Source of the DNA: Alistipes provencensis
Lineage (GTDB): Bacteria > Bacteroidota > Bacteroidia > Bacteroidales > Rikenellaceae
Reading direction: 5' to 3'
Length of the DNA stretch: 64,000 bases
Assembly: GCF_900083545.1 (NCBI RefSeq)
Contig: NZ_LT559262.1
Location: 620,001 to 684,000, forward strand
Position numbers and translations under genes: made by a program. Below the pieces are notes generated by a model. The model saw nothing but the letters and a program-made list of their open reading frames with translations. It was not told where the DNA came from and did no database searches. Each line of letters begins with the position of its first letter. The first letter of the stretch is position 1. This document shows positions 17,632-27,553 of the stretch, in pieces.

Positions 17632-17833
17632 TTTCATATTGAAATTAAAAATATTGCGTATCATAATTAAAAACCGGACAAAACAGGAAAAACTACCCCT
17701 CACCGAATGCGCACAAACAGATGTTACCGCAGCGTGAAGTTACCGATACATTCCTGTTACCCGAACCGGATGAAAAGATTATTCAGCTACTTTTACGGCC
17801 GAAAACCGACAAAACTTCAAACAGACCCGAACC

Positions 17834-19252
17834 ATGAAAAAATGCCTGCTCCTGCTGATTTGCTGCACCCTCTGCGCCGCAGTTTCCGCCCGTCCGGTGC
17901 GGGGAACCGTCAAATGCGGCGGAAAACCGGTGTGCGGAGTGGCCGTAACCGACGGCTACACGTTTACCGAGAGCGATGCACAGGGTGCATTCACGCTCGA
18001 TGCCGACGACGACGCACTGTTCATCAGCCTCGTAACTCCGGCCGGATATCTGGCCCCTTTGGAAGAAGGTGTCCCCCGGTTTTACCGTCCCTACGACCCG
18101 GCGGCGAAGCATTACGATTTCGAACTGCTGCCGTGGCCCGGCTCCGAAGCATGTTACGAACTGCTGGCCGTCGCCGATCCCCAACCCAAAACCGAAACGC
18201 ATTTCGAACGGCTCCGCACGGAGATCATCCCCGCGTTGCAAACGGAAACCGCCGCGAAAAAAGCCCGGGGCGTCGCCCAAGCCACGATTCTGCTCGGCGA
18301 CATCGTATGGGACTCCCCGCAGTTGTTCGCCGGCGTGAAAGCGGAGTTCGCCTCGCTCGGCATTCCCGTATACGGCGTGATCGGCAACCACGACCATGAC
18401 CTGAACAAATACACCGATCGGGAGGCGACGGAGAATTACCGCAGACATTTCGGCCCCACATACTATGCGTTCGACATGGGGCATACCCATTACATCGTAC
18501 TCGACGACATCATCTACCACGGAGCGAAAAAATACGAGGAACAGATCGATTCGATGCAGTTGCGCTGGGCCGAAGCCTATGCACGGCGCCTGCCCGCAGG
18601 ATCGCGCGTCTGCGTGGCAATGCACGCTCCGGCCATGAAATCCTGGCTCGGGAACCGCATTATGGAGTCGGTCGAACCGCTGATGGAGGCATTCGCCGGA
18701 CACGATCTGCACTTCATCACCGGACATACGCACCTCAATTCAAATTTCGACATCCGCGAGGGCGTCATGGAACACAACGTGGCGCAGGTCTGCGGCAACC
18801 TCTGGTGGGACCCCATCAACTGGGACGGAACCCCCAAAGGCTACCAGTTGTTTCGCGAGTGCGGCGGAGAGTTTTCGTGGGAATACCGGAATCTCGGGGA
18901 ATTCCCGGCCCGGCAAATCCGCCTGTGGGGGCCCGGCGAGGTGGCGAAACATCCCGCCTGCGCCGTCGCAAAGGTGTGGAACTGGGACCCGTATTGGACG
19001 GTGGTGTGGTACGAGGACGGTCGCTACCGCGGTGCCATGCAGCGCACGCAACTCGACGACCCCGATTACGCTGCACACCTCGACTCGCTGAGAACCGCCG
19101 GAACAAAACTTTCCAAGGTGCAGCGCCTCCGGCCGACGAATTTCTATTTCACGGCACGCCCTTCGGCGTCGGCGCGTGAGATAGAGGTCGTTGCCACCGA
19201 CCGTTTTGGACGCCGTTACTCGGAGCGCATACCGATCCATGCAAACCACTGA
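17834..19252 (+). CDS. Secreted calcineurin-like metallophosphoesterase
   Basis: The 472-residue protein has a signal peptide (MKKCLLLLICCTLCAAVSA) and no lipobox cysteine in the usual place, so it is probably periplasmic or exported. An N-terminal beta domain (about 20-100; RPVRGTVKCGGKPVCGVAV) matches the MetallophosN type. The catalytic core shows the metal-ligand blocks VADPQPK, LLGDIVWD, VIGNHDHD, AMHAPAMK and ITGHTHLN (about 115-310). A C-terminal domain (about 330-472) follows. Such enzymes hydrolyse phosphomono- or diesters; the substrate is unknown. It is the first gene of a locus with a second phosphoesterase and SusC/SusD. Confidence 0.88.
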   Translation: MKKCLLLLICCTLCAAVSARPVRGTVKCGGKPVCGVAVTDGYTFTESDAQGAFTLDADDDALFISLVTPAGYLAPLEEGVPRFYRPYDPAAKHYDFELLPWPGSEACYELLAVADPQPKTETHFERLRTEIIPALQTETAAKKARGVAQATILLGDIVWDSPQLFAGVKAEFASLGIPVYGVIGNHDHDLNKYTDREATENYRRHFGPTYYAFDMGHTHYIVLDDIIYHGAKKYEEQIDSMQLRWAEAYARRLPAGSRVCVAMHAPAMKSWLGNRIMESVEPLMEAFAGHDLHFITGHTHLNSNFDIREGVMEHNVAQVCGNLWWDPINWDGTPKGYQLFRECGGEFSWEYRNLGEFPARQIRLWGPGEVAKHPACAVAKVWNWDPYWTVVWYEDGRYRGAMQRTQLDDPDYAAHLDSLRTAGTKLSKVQRLRPTNFYFTARPSASAREIEVVATDRFGRRYSERIPIHANH

Positions 19253-19286
19253 AAATGAAAATACCAACCAAAATTACCAATTGCCT

Positions 19287-21510
19287 ATGAAAAGACTTAT
19301 TACGTTATTCATCGGGTTGCTGTTCATCGCCCTGCCGGTCGTGCTGTCCGGCTGCAATGACGGTGACGAACAGGTGAACCGTCCCGACGAACGCTTCGTC
19401 TCGGGAGTGGTGATCCCCACTGCCCTGGATGTATGCGAGGGCTTGGAAATGACTATCGAAGGGCAAGGCTTCCGCCAAGGCGACGCCGTGACCCTGCGCA
19501 GCGACAGCGACATGCCGGCCCAAACCTCCGGAATCACGCCGTCGTCGATCTCGTTCGTACTGCCGGAAGGCATCGAAGATCAGGCCGTGTACAAATTCCT
19601 GCTCGTTCGCGGCGGAGAATCGCAGGCCCTGGGCGCCAGCCGCCTTACGCTCAAACTGGCGGTCAACGTCGATCTGGGCGGCACCGTCGCCGGCTCATGG
19701 AATGAAGAAGCCTCCATCCGGGGCAACGGGTTCGCCGCATCCGACGAATTGATCCTGACGCAGGGGGGGGGGGAAATTTGCTGCTTCCGTAACACAGGCA
19801 GATAACGAATCCCTCCGGTTCCGGATTCCGCAGACGGCCGTAGACGGCGACTGCGAATTCACCCTCCGCCGCGGTGACAAGGAGCAGACGCTCGGCACCG
19901 CAAAACTCGCCCTTTCGCTGAACAACACCATCCCTGATCAGGCAGGCGCCTCGATCAAGGGCATGGTTCATTACGGAGGCAAGGGCATCGAAAACGTTTT
20001 GGTTTCCGACGGTGATCAAATCACCGCCACCGACGCCAATGGTCACTATTGGCTCGCATCCGACAAACGCAACGGTCTGGCGTTCGTCATCCAGCCCTCC
20101 GGCTATGAGGTCCCCACCGACAAGGCCATCCCCCAATTCTGGCATCCCTGCACCGGAAACGCATCCACGGTCGAACGGATCGACTTCCAGCTCCAGCCCG
20201 TCTCGAACGACGATTTCACGCTGCTGGTGGCCACCGACATGCACTTGGCCAACCGGAATACCCCCAAGGACTACACCCAGTTTGCCGATGGGTTCGTCAA
20301 GGAACTCACCGATACCTACAACAACTCCGCATCGAAAGTCTACTGCCTCAATCTGGGCGATTTCGCTTGGGACCAGTATTGGTATGTAAACAAGTGGGCG
20401 ATCCCCGAGTGCAAAAAAGCCGTCGAAAGTTTCAACTTCCCCTTCTGGTCGGTGATGGGCAACCACGACAACGACCCCTACGGCACCAGCGACTTCGCCG
20501 CCGAAACTCCCTACCGCGAGGAGCTCGGCCCAGTATACTATTCGATGAACATCGGCAAGGTGCACTTCCTGATGCTCGACAACACGGTCTACCTCAACAA
20601 CGGCGGCGGTCCGGGCGTGATCGGCGACCGGACCTACAAGAAATACTTCACCCAGCAGCAACTGGACTGGATCAGGGAGGACTTGAAATATGTGGACAAA
20701 TCGACCCCCATCGTCGTCGGCTTCCACTGCCCGATCTACACCTACGGGTGGAACGGCACCTCGCTCACGACGAGCATCTCAATGGACAGTTCGGCGGCCG
20801 TATCAGCCCTGCTCGGCTGTTTCGACGGATACACCTCGGTCAATGTCGTCACGGGACACACCCATGTAAACCGCAACATGCAGTCCCCGGCCTTTGCCAA
20901 CGTCTATGAACACAACATCGCCGCTGTCTGCGGCACATGGTGGTGGACCCAGCAGTTCGGCAAGAACAACGTCTGCACGGACGGGTCGCCCGCCGGATAC
21001 AAGGTCTTCACCGTCAGCGGCACCGACCTCAAATGGCAGTTCAAGGCAACAGGGCTGCCCGCCGGACGCCAGTTCATGACTTACGACATGAACAGCGTCA
21101 AGGAGTACTGGGCGACGAACACCTTGGTACAGAAAGCCATCGAGCTGGGTAAGGATTTCGCAGGCCGCGGCAACGACTACTCGGGCGTGGGCGAAAACGA
21201 GGTCTTTATCAATCTCTGGAGCCATGAACCCGGCAAATGGGACATCAGCGTTACGGAAGACGGCAAACCCCTCGAAGTGCGTCAGGTATGGCGCCGCGAT
21301 CCGCTTCACACCATCTCCTACGATGTTCCGCGTTGCGCAACCAACGGAGGCGAGATGACATTTCCGTCGGGCTACACGCCCCACATGTTTGCCGTAACGG
21401 CCTCGTCGGCCACCTCCACGCTCGAGATTCGAGTCACCGACCGTTTCGGCACCCCGTATACCGAAACTATGAAACGGCCCAAGACCTTCTCGACCGACCT
21501 GAACGAATAA
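19287..21510 (+). CDS. Surface lipoprotein metallophosphoesterase, frameshifted at a G11 run
   Basis: Read as one gene this encodes about 740 residues once a single G is removed from the 11-G run at 19763-19773. As sequenced, the first frame stops at 19805 after 172 residues and the catalytic part (from about 19776) is in another frame. The N-terminus is a lipoprotein signal with lipobox LSGC (Cys23) and an acidic NDGDE tail typical of surface export. Two IPT-like repeats follow (about 37-125 and 126-222); the G run lies in the second, and the corrected reading (GGGKFAASV...ADNESLRFRIP) aligns with the first repeat. Then come a MetallophosN-like domain (IKGMVHYGGKGIENVLV) and catalytic blocks VATDMHL, LNLGDFAWD, VMGNHDND, GFHCPIY and VTGHTHVN. 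Confidence 0.82.
19763..19773 (+). repeat. G11 homopolymer, candidate phase-variation switch
   Basis: Eleven consecutive G lie inside the coding region of the second phosphoesterase. Ten G (or thirteen) would give a full-length protein; eleven gives early termination. Slipped-strand copying of such runs is a known ON/OFF mechanism in other bacteria. Sequencing error is the main alternative. Confidence 0.8.
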
Positions 21511-21528
21511 ACCCAAAAACCTCAGACA

Positions 21529-24129
21529 ATGAACCGATACATTCAGAAATGGTTATGGATATTCGCCTGTACCGCGGCCCTGCTGGCCGGAGCGTGCAGC
21601 GACGACGACACCGACGACGGACCGACGACGGTCGTTCCGCCGACCTTGGAGATCACGGGCATTCCCGATACCGGGATGCACTTCCTCTACTACGCTATCC
21701 CTCCGCAGACCTTCACCATGAAGGTCGATGCGCCGTGGGAGATCACCAAGACCGCCGGCTGGTTCGTCGTAACCCCCAAGCAAGGCAAGGCCGGGGAGGC
21801 GATCGAGATCACCGTGACCGGCGATTTCAACGACGGCGACACCCGCAAGGGGCAATTCACCATCCGCGCCAACAGCGGTAACAACCTGCATCCCTGCTAC
21901 ACGGAAAAGACCGTCGAGCTCTCGCAGGACGCCTGCAACCAAGCCGGCATTACCATTGAGGGACTTACCGGCGAGGATGCTGTTGCCTTCCCCGCAGAAC
22001 AGAGCGAACCGCTGACACTAAAAGTCACGGCCACCTACGACTGGACGATGACCGTGAGCGACGAATCGTGGGTGACGGTATCGCCCAAAAAAGGCGCTGC
22101 CGGACAAGCTGTGGACGTTGTGCTCACCCCCACGCCCAATACCAAATTCGAGACCCACACCTCGCAGCTCACCATTACGGCGGGCGATCCGGACTATCCG
22201 GAAAACAGCGCCGAACGAATCGTCACGCTGACCCAGTATCCGCCGGCCGACTCGCACGAAACGGGCTACGTCTTCTTCGAGGACGATTTCGCATGGGTGA
22301 CGGAGAACTGGGTGGAACCCTATTCGAAATACGGCTGGCCGGGCGTTAAGACCGACGGCGTGAACAACAACGAGTTCGGGCTCACCAACGCCAAGATCAA
22401 GCCCGTGGCCGACGAAAAGGGCTACACCTATTCCGCTTCGGTCTACGCCCGTTACGAAGGCTCCGTCAAACTGGGCAAGACCAACCAATGCGGGTTCCTG
22501 CAAACTCCCGCGCTGTCGAAAATCGACGCCGGCAAGAGCGCCACAGTGCTCGTATCGTTCTACGGAGCCCTCTACGCCTCGGCCTCGGGGAACGCAGACT
22601 CCGCCAAACCGGCGTTCCCGATCTCGATAGAGGGAGGCGGAACGATCGGAAACGGTTCGGAAACCGAAACGGCGATCGTCATGGACAACCACTTCTGCTG
22701 GACCCAGTATTCGTTCGTCATCCGGGGCGCCACTTCGAAGACCCGGATCAAGTTCGGCGACGAAGACACGAAAACCTACCGCATCCACCTCGACAATTTC
22801 CGCGTGGAAAAGGCGGAAACCGATGCCGAAGCGCCCGAACCACAGCCCGTCACGATCCCGCTGGATGTCCGGATCACACCGCAGAGCTTCGGGGAGATTC
22901 CCGCCGAAGGCGACGACATGGCATGCTCGATCCACATCAACCGGGCGTGGTCGGCCGCGTCCGACAGCGAATGGCTGACGATCGAAAAGGTGAACTGCGG
23001 CACGGCGGCGAACGGCGCGACGCTGGCTGCGGACAAACGCTCGGTAACAGTGCTGGGAACATGGCTGCCGTACAACGACATCGTGCTGAAAGCCGCGCCC
23101 AACACGGCCGGCGAAGCCCGTACCGCCACGCTGACGCTGACGATCGATGGCGAATCAACTCCGCTGACGATGAGCGTCACGCAGGCCGGCGTAGCAGCCG
23201 GAACGCCGCGCATCACGGTAACCGGGCTCGACGACCATACGGTTCCCGCGTTCGCATCCGATGCGGCAGAACCCCGGACATTTACCGTCAACGCGACCTA
23301 TGACTGGACGATCTCCGTTCCCGAAGGCGACATGTGGTACACCGTATCACCCCTGCAAGGTACGGCGAACAACGACATCGAAGTCACGGTGACGCCGACC
23401 CCCAATCCGGGCGCTACCCGCGGCGGAACGTTCACCATCGTATCGAAAAATGGCAGTCTGGAAACTGAACAACCCATCACCGTAAGTCAGGAAGCCAGCG
23501 CGAATGTTTTTAGCGGGCTCCCTGCCAGTTGGACTTTCGACACAGCCGCAAAACTCACCGCCGACCTGAAGTACCCCGCTGACGAAACGGGCAGCACAGC
23601 CCTGTTCGCCTACGACCGCAAGGGGCTAGCATCCGACGAAAACGGCGTCGTCTCGATCTCCGGCAGCTACCTCAAACTCGCCGGCGTACCCTGCGGCTCG
23701 ATGGCCGTCTACACCGTTCCGGTGAAGAACTTTGCAGCCGGCACGAAGATCAAATACGCGACGCGCACCTACTCCTCCGGTTCGGGCGCCAAGTACTTCG
23801 CCGTGGAGTACTCGACCGACGGAACGAACTGGACCCCCTTCGACGGATTCAGGGACAAGGAACGGACGGAACTGCCCGCCGGATCGGAAATCGCAGGACA
23901 GGACGGATTCGTCGAAGTCTCCTACTCGTATGCGAACCCGGTGACCACACAGACCGATTTTGCCTTCACGGCGACCGTTCCCACGGCCATCCCCGACGGC
24001 ACGCTCTATGTGCGGACCCGCATTTCCGAACCCTACACGGCGGACTTAAAGAAAAACTTCGCCGTAAACACCACGACCACAGCCAATACGCGTGTCTACA
24101 CGGTAGCCATTGAGGTCGCAGCCGAATAA
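21529..24129 (+). CDS. BACON-domain surface lipoprotein
   Basis: The 866-residue lipoprotein has lipobox LAGAC (Cys23) followed by SDDDTDD, an acidic surface-export-type signal. Four BACON-like beta-sandwich repeats are visible by the W-x-x-V-(S/T)-P-x-x-G pattern: about 40-135 (WFVVTPKQGKAGE), 140-238 (WVTVSPKKGAAGQ), 440-555 (divergent, SEWLTIEKV) and 560-655 (WYTVSPLQGTANN). A jelly-roll-like module (about 245-430; FFEDDFAWV to IHLDNFRVEKAE) and a C-terminal module (about 660-866) may bind ligand. It sits 18 nt after the phosphoesterase and 70 nt before susC, so it is probably a substrate-binding partner. The ligand is unknown; both carbohydrate and mucin have been proposed for BACON proteins. 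Confidence 0.85.
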   Translation: MNRYIQKWLWIFACTAALLAGACSDDDTDDGPTTVVPPTLEITGIPDTGMHFLYYAIPPQTFTMKVDAPWEITKTAGWFVVTPKQGKAGEAIEITVTGDFNDGDTRKGQFTIRANSGNNLHPCYTEKTVELSQDACNQAGITIEGLTGEDAVAFPAEQSEPLTLKVTATYDWTMTVSDESWVTVSPKKGAAGQAVDVVLTPTPNTKFETHTSQLTITAGDPDYPENSAERIVTLTQYPPADSHETGYVFFEDDFAWVTENWVEPYSKYGWPGVKTDGVNNNEFGLTNAKIKPVADEKGYTYSASVYARYEGSVKLGKTNQCGFLQTPALSKIDAGKSATVLVSFYGALYASASGNADSAKPAFPISIEGGGTIGNGSETETAIVMDNHFCWTQYSFVIRGATSKTRIKFGDEDTKTYRIHLDNFRVEKAETDAEAPEPQPVTIPLDVRITPQSFGEIPAEGDDMACSIHINRAWSAASDSEWLTIEKVNCGTAANGATLAADKRSVTVLGTWLPYNDIVLKAAPNTAGEARTATLTLTIDGESTPLTMSVTQAGVAAGTPRITVTGLDDHTVPAFASDAAEPRTFTVNATYDWTISVPEGDMWYTVSPLQGTANNDIEVTVTPTPNPGATRGGTFTIVSKNGSLETEQPITVSQEASANVFSGLPASWTFDTAAKLTADLKYPADETGSTALFAYDRKGLASDENGVVSISGSYLKLAGVPCGSMAVYTVPVKNFAAGTKIKYATRTYSSGSGAKYFAVEYSTDGTNWTPFDGFRDKERTELPAGSEIAGQDGFVEVSYSYANPVTTQTDFAFTATVPTAIPDGTLYVRTRISEPYTADLKKNFAVNTTTTANTRVYTVAIEVAAE

Positions 24130-24199
24130 ACCGACGGTCCGGCCGGCGTCATCCGACCCGGCCGGCCACTAAAACGAAACCCAAAAACGAATAACAGAT

Positions 24200-27100
24200 A
24201 TGTTTGCCAAACAATACATACGCACGCTGTTCTCGGCAATCGCCTTGCTTCTGGGGACCCTGTCAGCACAGGCCCAGAGCCGCAGCGTCACCGGCACCGT
24301 GTTCAACGACGACGGGAAAACTCCGCTGGTAGGATGCACCATCATCGTTCAGGGTACCACTACCGGTACTACGACGGAAGCCAACGGCAGTTACTCGATC
24401 AAAGTCAACGGCAACGACGCCGTTCTCGTCTTCCAGTCGCTGGGTTATGAAACCCAAACTATCCCTGTCGGCAGCCGTACGACGATCAACGTCACCCTGA
24501 AAGAGTCCGCCACCAAGATCGCCGACGTCGTAGTGACGGCGCTGGGCCTGACCCGCGAAGAAAAATCGCTGGGATACGCCGTATCGAAGGTATCGAGCGA
24601 TGCCATCAACGCTTCGGTGGCTTCCAACTGGATCGCCAACATGAACGGCAAAGTAGCCGGTCTTTCCATGACCTCGGCAGGCACGGGCCCCGGCGGCACG
24701 ATGCGCGTCACCCTGCGCGGTGATGCCTCGCTCAACTACGGCAGCAACGAAGCGCTGTTTGTCGTCGACGGCGTGCCCATCCTCAGCGGAAGCACGGCGA
24801 CCACCTCCGACACCAACTACGCCAACGGCGATGCCCCGGTGGACTTCGGCAACGCCGTGGCCGACCTCAATCCGGACGACATCGAAAGTGTCTCGGTGCT
24901 GAAAGGCCCCTCGGCCACGGCCCTCTACGGATCGCGGGCCGCCAACGGAGCTATTGTCATCACCACCAAATCAGGCCGCACCGACAAGGGTTGGGGCGTA
25001 ACCTACAACGGTTCGGTATCGTTCGAACGCGCGGGATTCTGGCCCGACTTTCAAGATGAATACGGCGTTTCAGCCGTCACTACGTCACAGACCAACCGCC
25101 ATGTATCGGCATGGGGACTTCCGGGCTCGATGACTCTGGATGGCCAGCCGGTGAAATTGCAGATTTCGCGCTATGCTTTCGGCGAGAAGTTCGACGCCTC
25201 GCAGAAGCGCTATCTCTACCTCTCGAAAAACTGGGAGACCGGAGAATTCACACCTCTGCCGTGGGTATATGCCGATGACTGGTACACGGGTATTTTCGAG
25301 ACCGGCGTGACCTACACCAACTCCGTATCGGTCGAGGGATCGTCGGGGAAAGGTACCAGCGCCCGTTTCTCGTTCACCGACTCGCGCAACGAATGGATAC
25401 TGCCCAACACGGGGTATAATCGCCAAGCTTATGCGCTGACGTTGAACCAGAAACTCAGCAAACATCTCGATCTCTCGGTGAAAGCGACCTTCTCCCGTCG
25501 GCAGTCAGACAATATGCCGGTAGCTGGTTACGATGAATCGTCGGCCATGTATGGTCTGATGTGGGGCTACAATGTCAACCCCATGCGGGCTTATCATGAC
25601 GAGTATTTCCAAGGCCGTTACACCCGCGAGAACTACGATCTCGGCGCCATGTCGGCGACCGACCCCTACAACGTTCAGAGCTCGCTGGTCTACAACTCGC
25701 TCGGCGGCCACAACCCCTACCGGGTGCTTTACGAAGAGCTTAACACGCTCGTCCGCAACCGCGTTTACGGCAACGTCGCCCTCACAGCGCACCTTCTCCC
25801 GGGACTGGACCTCACGCTGCGCGGAGGTATGGACATGAACAACGACTTCCGCACCCAACGCAAACCCAAGATGACCGCCGACTATCTGAACGGCATGTAC
25901 CGCGAACAGACCGTGCGCGAATACGAATTCAACATCGACTTCCTGCTCAAATACCAGCGGGCATTCCTCAACGACCGGCTGACGCTCTCGGCAGCCGTAG
26001 GCGGCAACGAGATGCGTTACAGCTATGCCACAACCAAGATTTCGGCCCCTGAGCTGGAGATCGACGGCGTATACAAACTCAAGAACTCGGCCGTGACCCT
26101 CGTCACCGACGCGAGCCGCCGGGAAAAAGGCGTGCACAGCATCTACGAATTTGTCAACCTCGGTTGGGACGACACCTATTTCCTCGACATCACCTGCCGT
26201 ACGGACTGGTCCTCGACGCTCCACCCGACCAAATGGAGCTACACCTACCCGTCGGTCAGCGCCAGTGTCCTGCTCGACAAGGCGCTTAAAATCAACACGC
26301 CCTATGTGAACATGCTGAAAGTCCGCGCTTCGTGGGCCAACGTCGGCAACGATACGTCGCCCTACTCGCTCTACGACGCCTACTCCAAAACTTCGCTGCC
26401 GGGCGGATTCACCCTACCCAGCACGCTGAAGGACGCCTACATCAATCCGGAGAACGTGGAGAGCTGGGAAGTCGGATTCGAGGGCAAATTCCTCAGCAAC
26501 CGGCTCAATTTCGACGTCGCACTCTACAAAAACACCACCACCGACCAGATTCTCGGCGTGTCGCAGAGCTCCGAAACGGGCGCCACGAAGGTCATGATGA
26601 ACGCCGGACGTGTGGAAAACAAAGGTATCGAGATCTCGTTCCGCCTGCGCCCCGTGCAGACCCGCGACCTGCTGTGGGAGATCAACGGCAACTGGGCCCG
26701 CAACAAGAACAAGCTGTGCGAACTGAACGACGGATGGGACCCCTCGACGCCGTTGCAGACTTCGATGGGCGTCACCATCGGCAGCCGCACCTTCGTCTAC
26801 TCGTACATCGGCGAGGAGATGCACTGGATTTACGGCCGCGACTATGTTCGCGCTCCGCAAGGCTCCACCTGCACCGACGAAAACGGCACGGTGATCGACT
26901 GTTCGGGGATGCCGCTCATCGATCCGCAGACGGGTTATCCCTCGCTGATCGAAGATCCCAACCAGCGGATTGCCAAGGTGAATCCCGACTGGAAGGCGGG
27001 TTTCGGAACCTCGGTACGTTACAAGAACCTCTCGTTCTCAGCACAGTTCACGGCCCAGATGGGCGGTAATTCGTTCTCCGTAACGAATTTCGGACTCTCC

Positions 27101-27541
27101 TATCAAGGCAAATTGAAAAATTCGCTGCCCGGTCGTGAGGACGGATTGGTACTCAAGGGTGTGAATGCCGTTGACAACGGCGACGGCACGATCTCGTACC
27201 GGAAGAACAACACCATCACCGAGAACGTCTACATTTACTACAACAAGTACCAGTGGGTGCGCGACAATACGAAAGCCAACACGTTCAGTACGGATTTCCT
27301 CAAACTCAAAGAGGTTCGCCTTGATTACAGATTCCCGGAAAGATGGATGCAGAAAACCAAGTTCCTGCGAAGCGCTTCGATCGGCGTTTTTGCTACCAAC
27401 CTCTTCTGCATTACCAACTGGCCGCAGTACGATCCCGAAGCCGCCGGCGTGGTCAGCGGTTCCAATATTTACGGCGGAATCGAAACCGGGTCCTTCCCGA
27501 TGACCCGCACCTACGGATTCAATATCAAACTCCAGTTCTAA
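24200..27541 (+). CDS. SusC/RagA-family TonB-dependent outer-membrane receptor
   Basis: The 1113-residue protein has a signal peptide ending near AQA (about 26), a carboxypeptidase-like regulatory domain (VTGTVFNDDGKTPLVGCTIIVQGT, about 30-110), a plug domain with ALFVVDGVPI and the VSVLKGPSATALYGSRAANGAI block (about 235-255), and a long beta-barrel ending in aromatic residues (GFNIKLQF). SusC proteins import substrates delivered by SusD, powered by TonB. It is followed 12 nt later by susD. With phosphoesterases rather than glycoside hydrolases upstream, its substrate may be a phosphorylated compound; that is inference. Confidence 0.96.
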   Translation: MFAKQYIRTLFSAIALLLGTLSAQAQSRSVTGTVFNDDGKTPLVGCTIIVQGTTTGTTTEANGSYSIKVNGNDAVLVFQSLGYETQTIPVGSRTTINVTLKESATKIADVVVTALGLTREEKSLGYAVSKVSSDAINASVASNWIANMNGKVAGLSMTSAGTGPGGTMRVTLRGDASLNYGSNEALFVVDGVPILSGSTATTSDTNYANGDAPVDFGNAVADLNPDDIESVSVLKGPSATALYGSRAANGAIVITTKSGRTDKGWGVTYNGSVSFERAGFWPDFQDEYGVSAVTTSQTNRHVSAWGLPGSMTLDGQPVKLQISRYAFGEKFDASQKRYLYLSKNWETGEFTPLPWVYADDWYTGIFETGVTYTNSVSVEGSSGKGTSARFSFTDSRNEWILPNTGYNRQAYALTLNQKLSKHLDLSVKATFSRRQSDNMPVAGYDESSAMYGLMWGYNVNPMRAYHDEYFQGRYTRENYDLGAMSATDPYNVQSSLVYNSLGGHNPYRVLYEELNTLVRNRVYGNVALTAHLLPGLDLTLRGGMDMNNDFRTQRKPKMTADYLNGMYREQTVREYEFNIDFLLKYQRAFLNDRLTLSAAVGGNEMRYSYATTKISAPELEIDGVYKLKNSAVTLVTDASRREKGVHSIYEFVNLGWDDTYFLDITCRTDWSSTLHPTKWSYTYPSVSASVLLDKALKINTPYVNMLKVRASWANVGNDTSPYSLYDAYSKTSLPGGFTLPSTLKDAYINPENVESWEVGFEGKFLSNRLNFDVALYKNTTTDQILGVSQSSETGATKVMMNAGRVENKGIEISFRLRPVQTRDLLWEINGNWARNKNKLCELNDGWDPSTPLQTSMGVTIGSRTFVYSYIGEEMHWIYGRDYVRAPQGSTCTDENGTVIDCSGMPLIDPQTGYPSLIEDPNQRIAKVNPDWKAGFGTSVRYKNLSFSAQFTAQMGGNSFSVTNFGLSYQGKLKNSLPGREDGLVLKGVNAVDNGDGTISYRKNNTITENVYIYYNKYQWVRDNTKANTFSTDFLKLKEVRLDYRFPERWMQKTKFLRSASIGVFATNLFCITNWPQYDPEAAGVVSGSNIYGGIETGSFPMTRTYGFNIKLQF

Positions 27542-27553
27542 AAACGCAGAGCC

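Noticed and set aside
17701..17770. GTTAC repeats before the phosphoesterase locus as Pho boxes
   Set aside because: Their spacing is about 16-17 bp rather than 11 and they lie downstream of the predicted start point.
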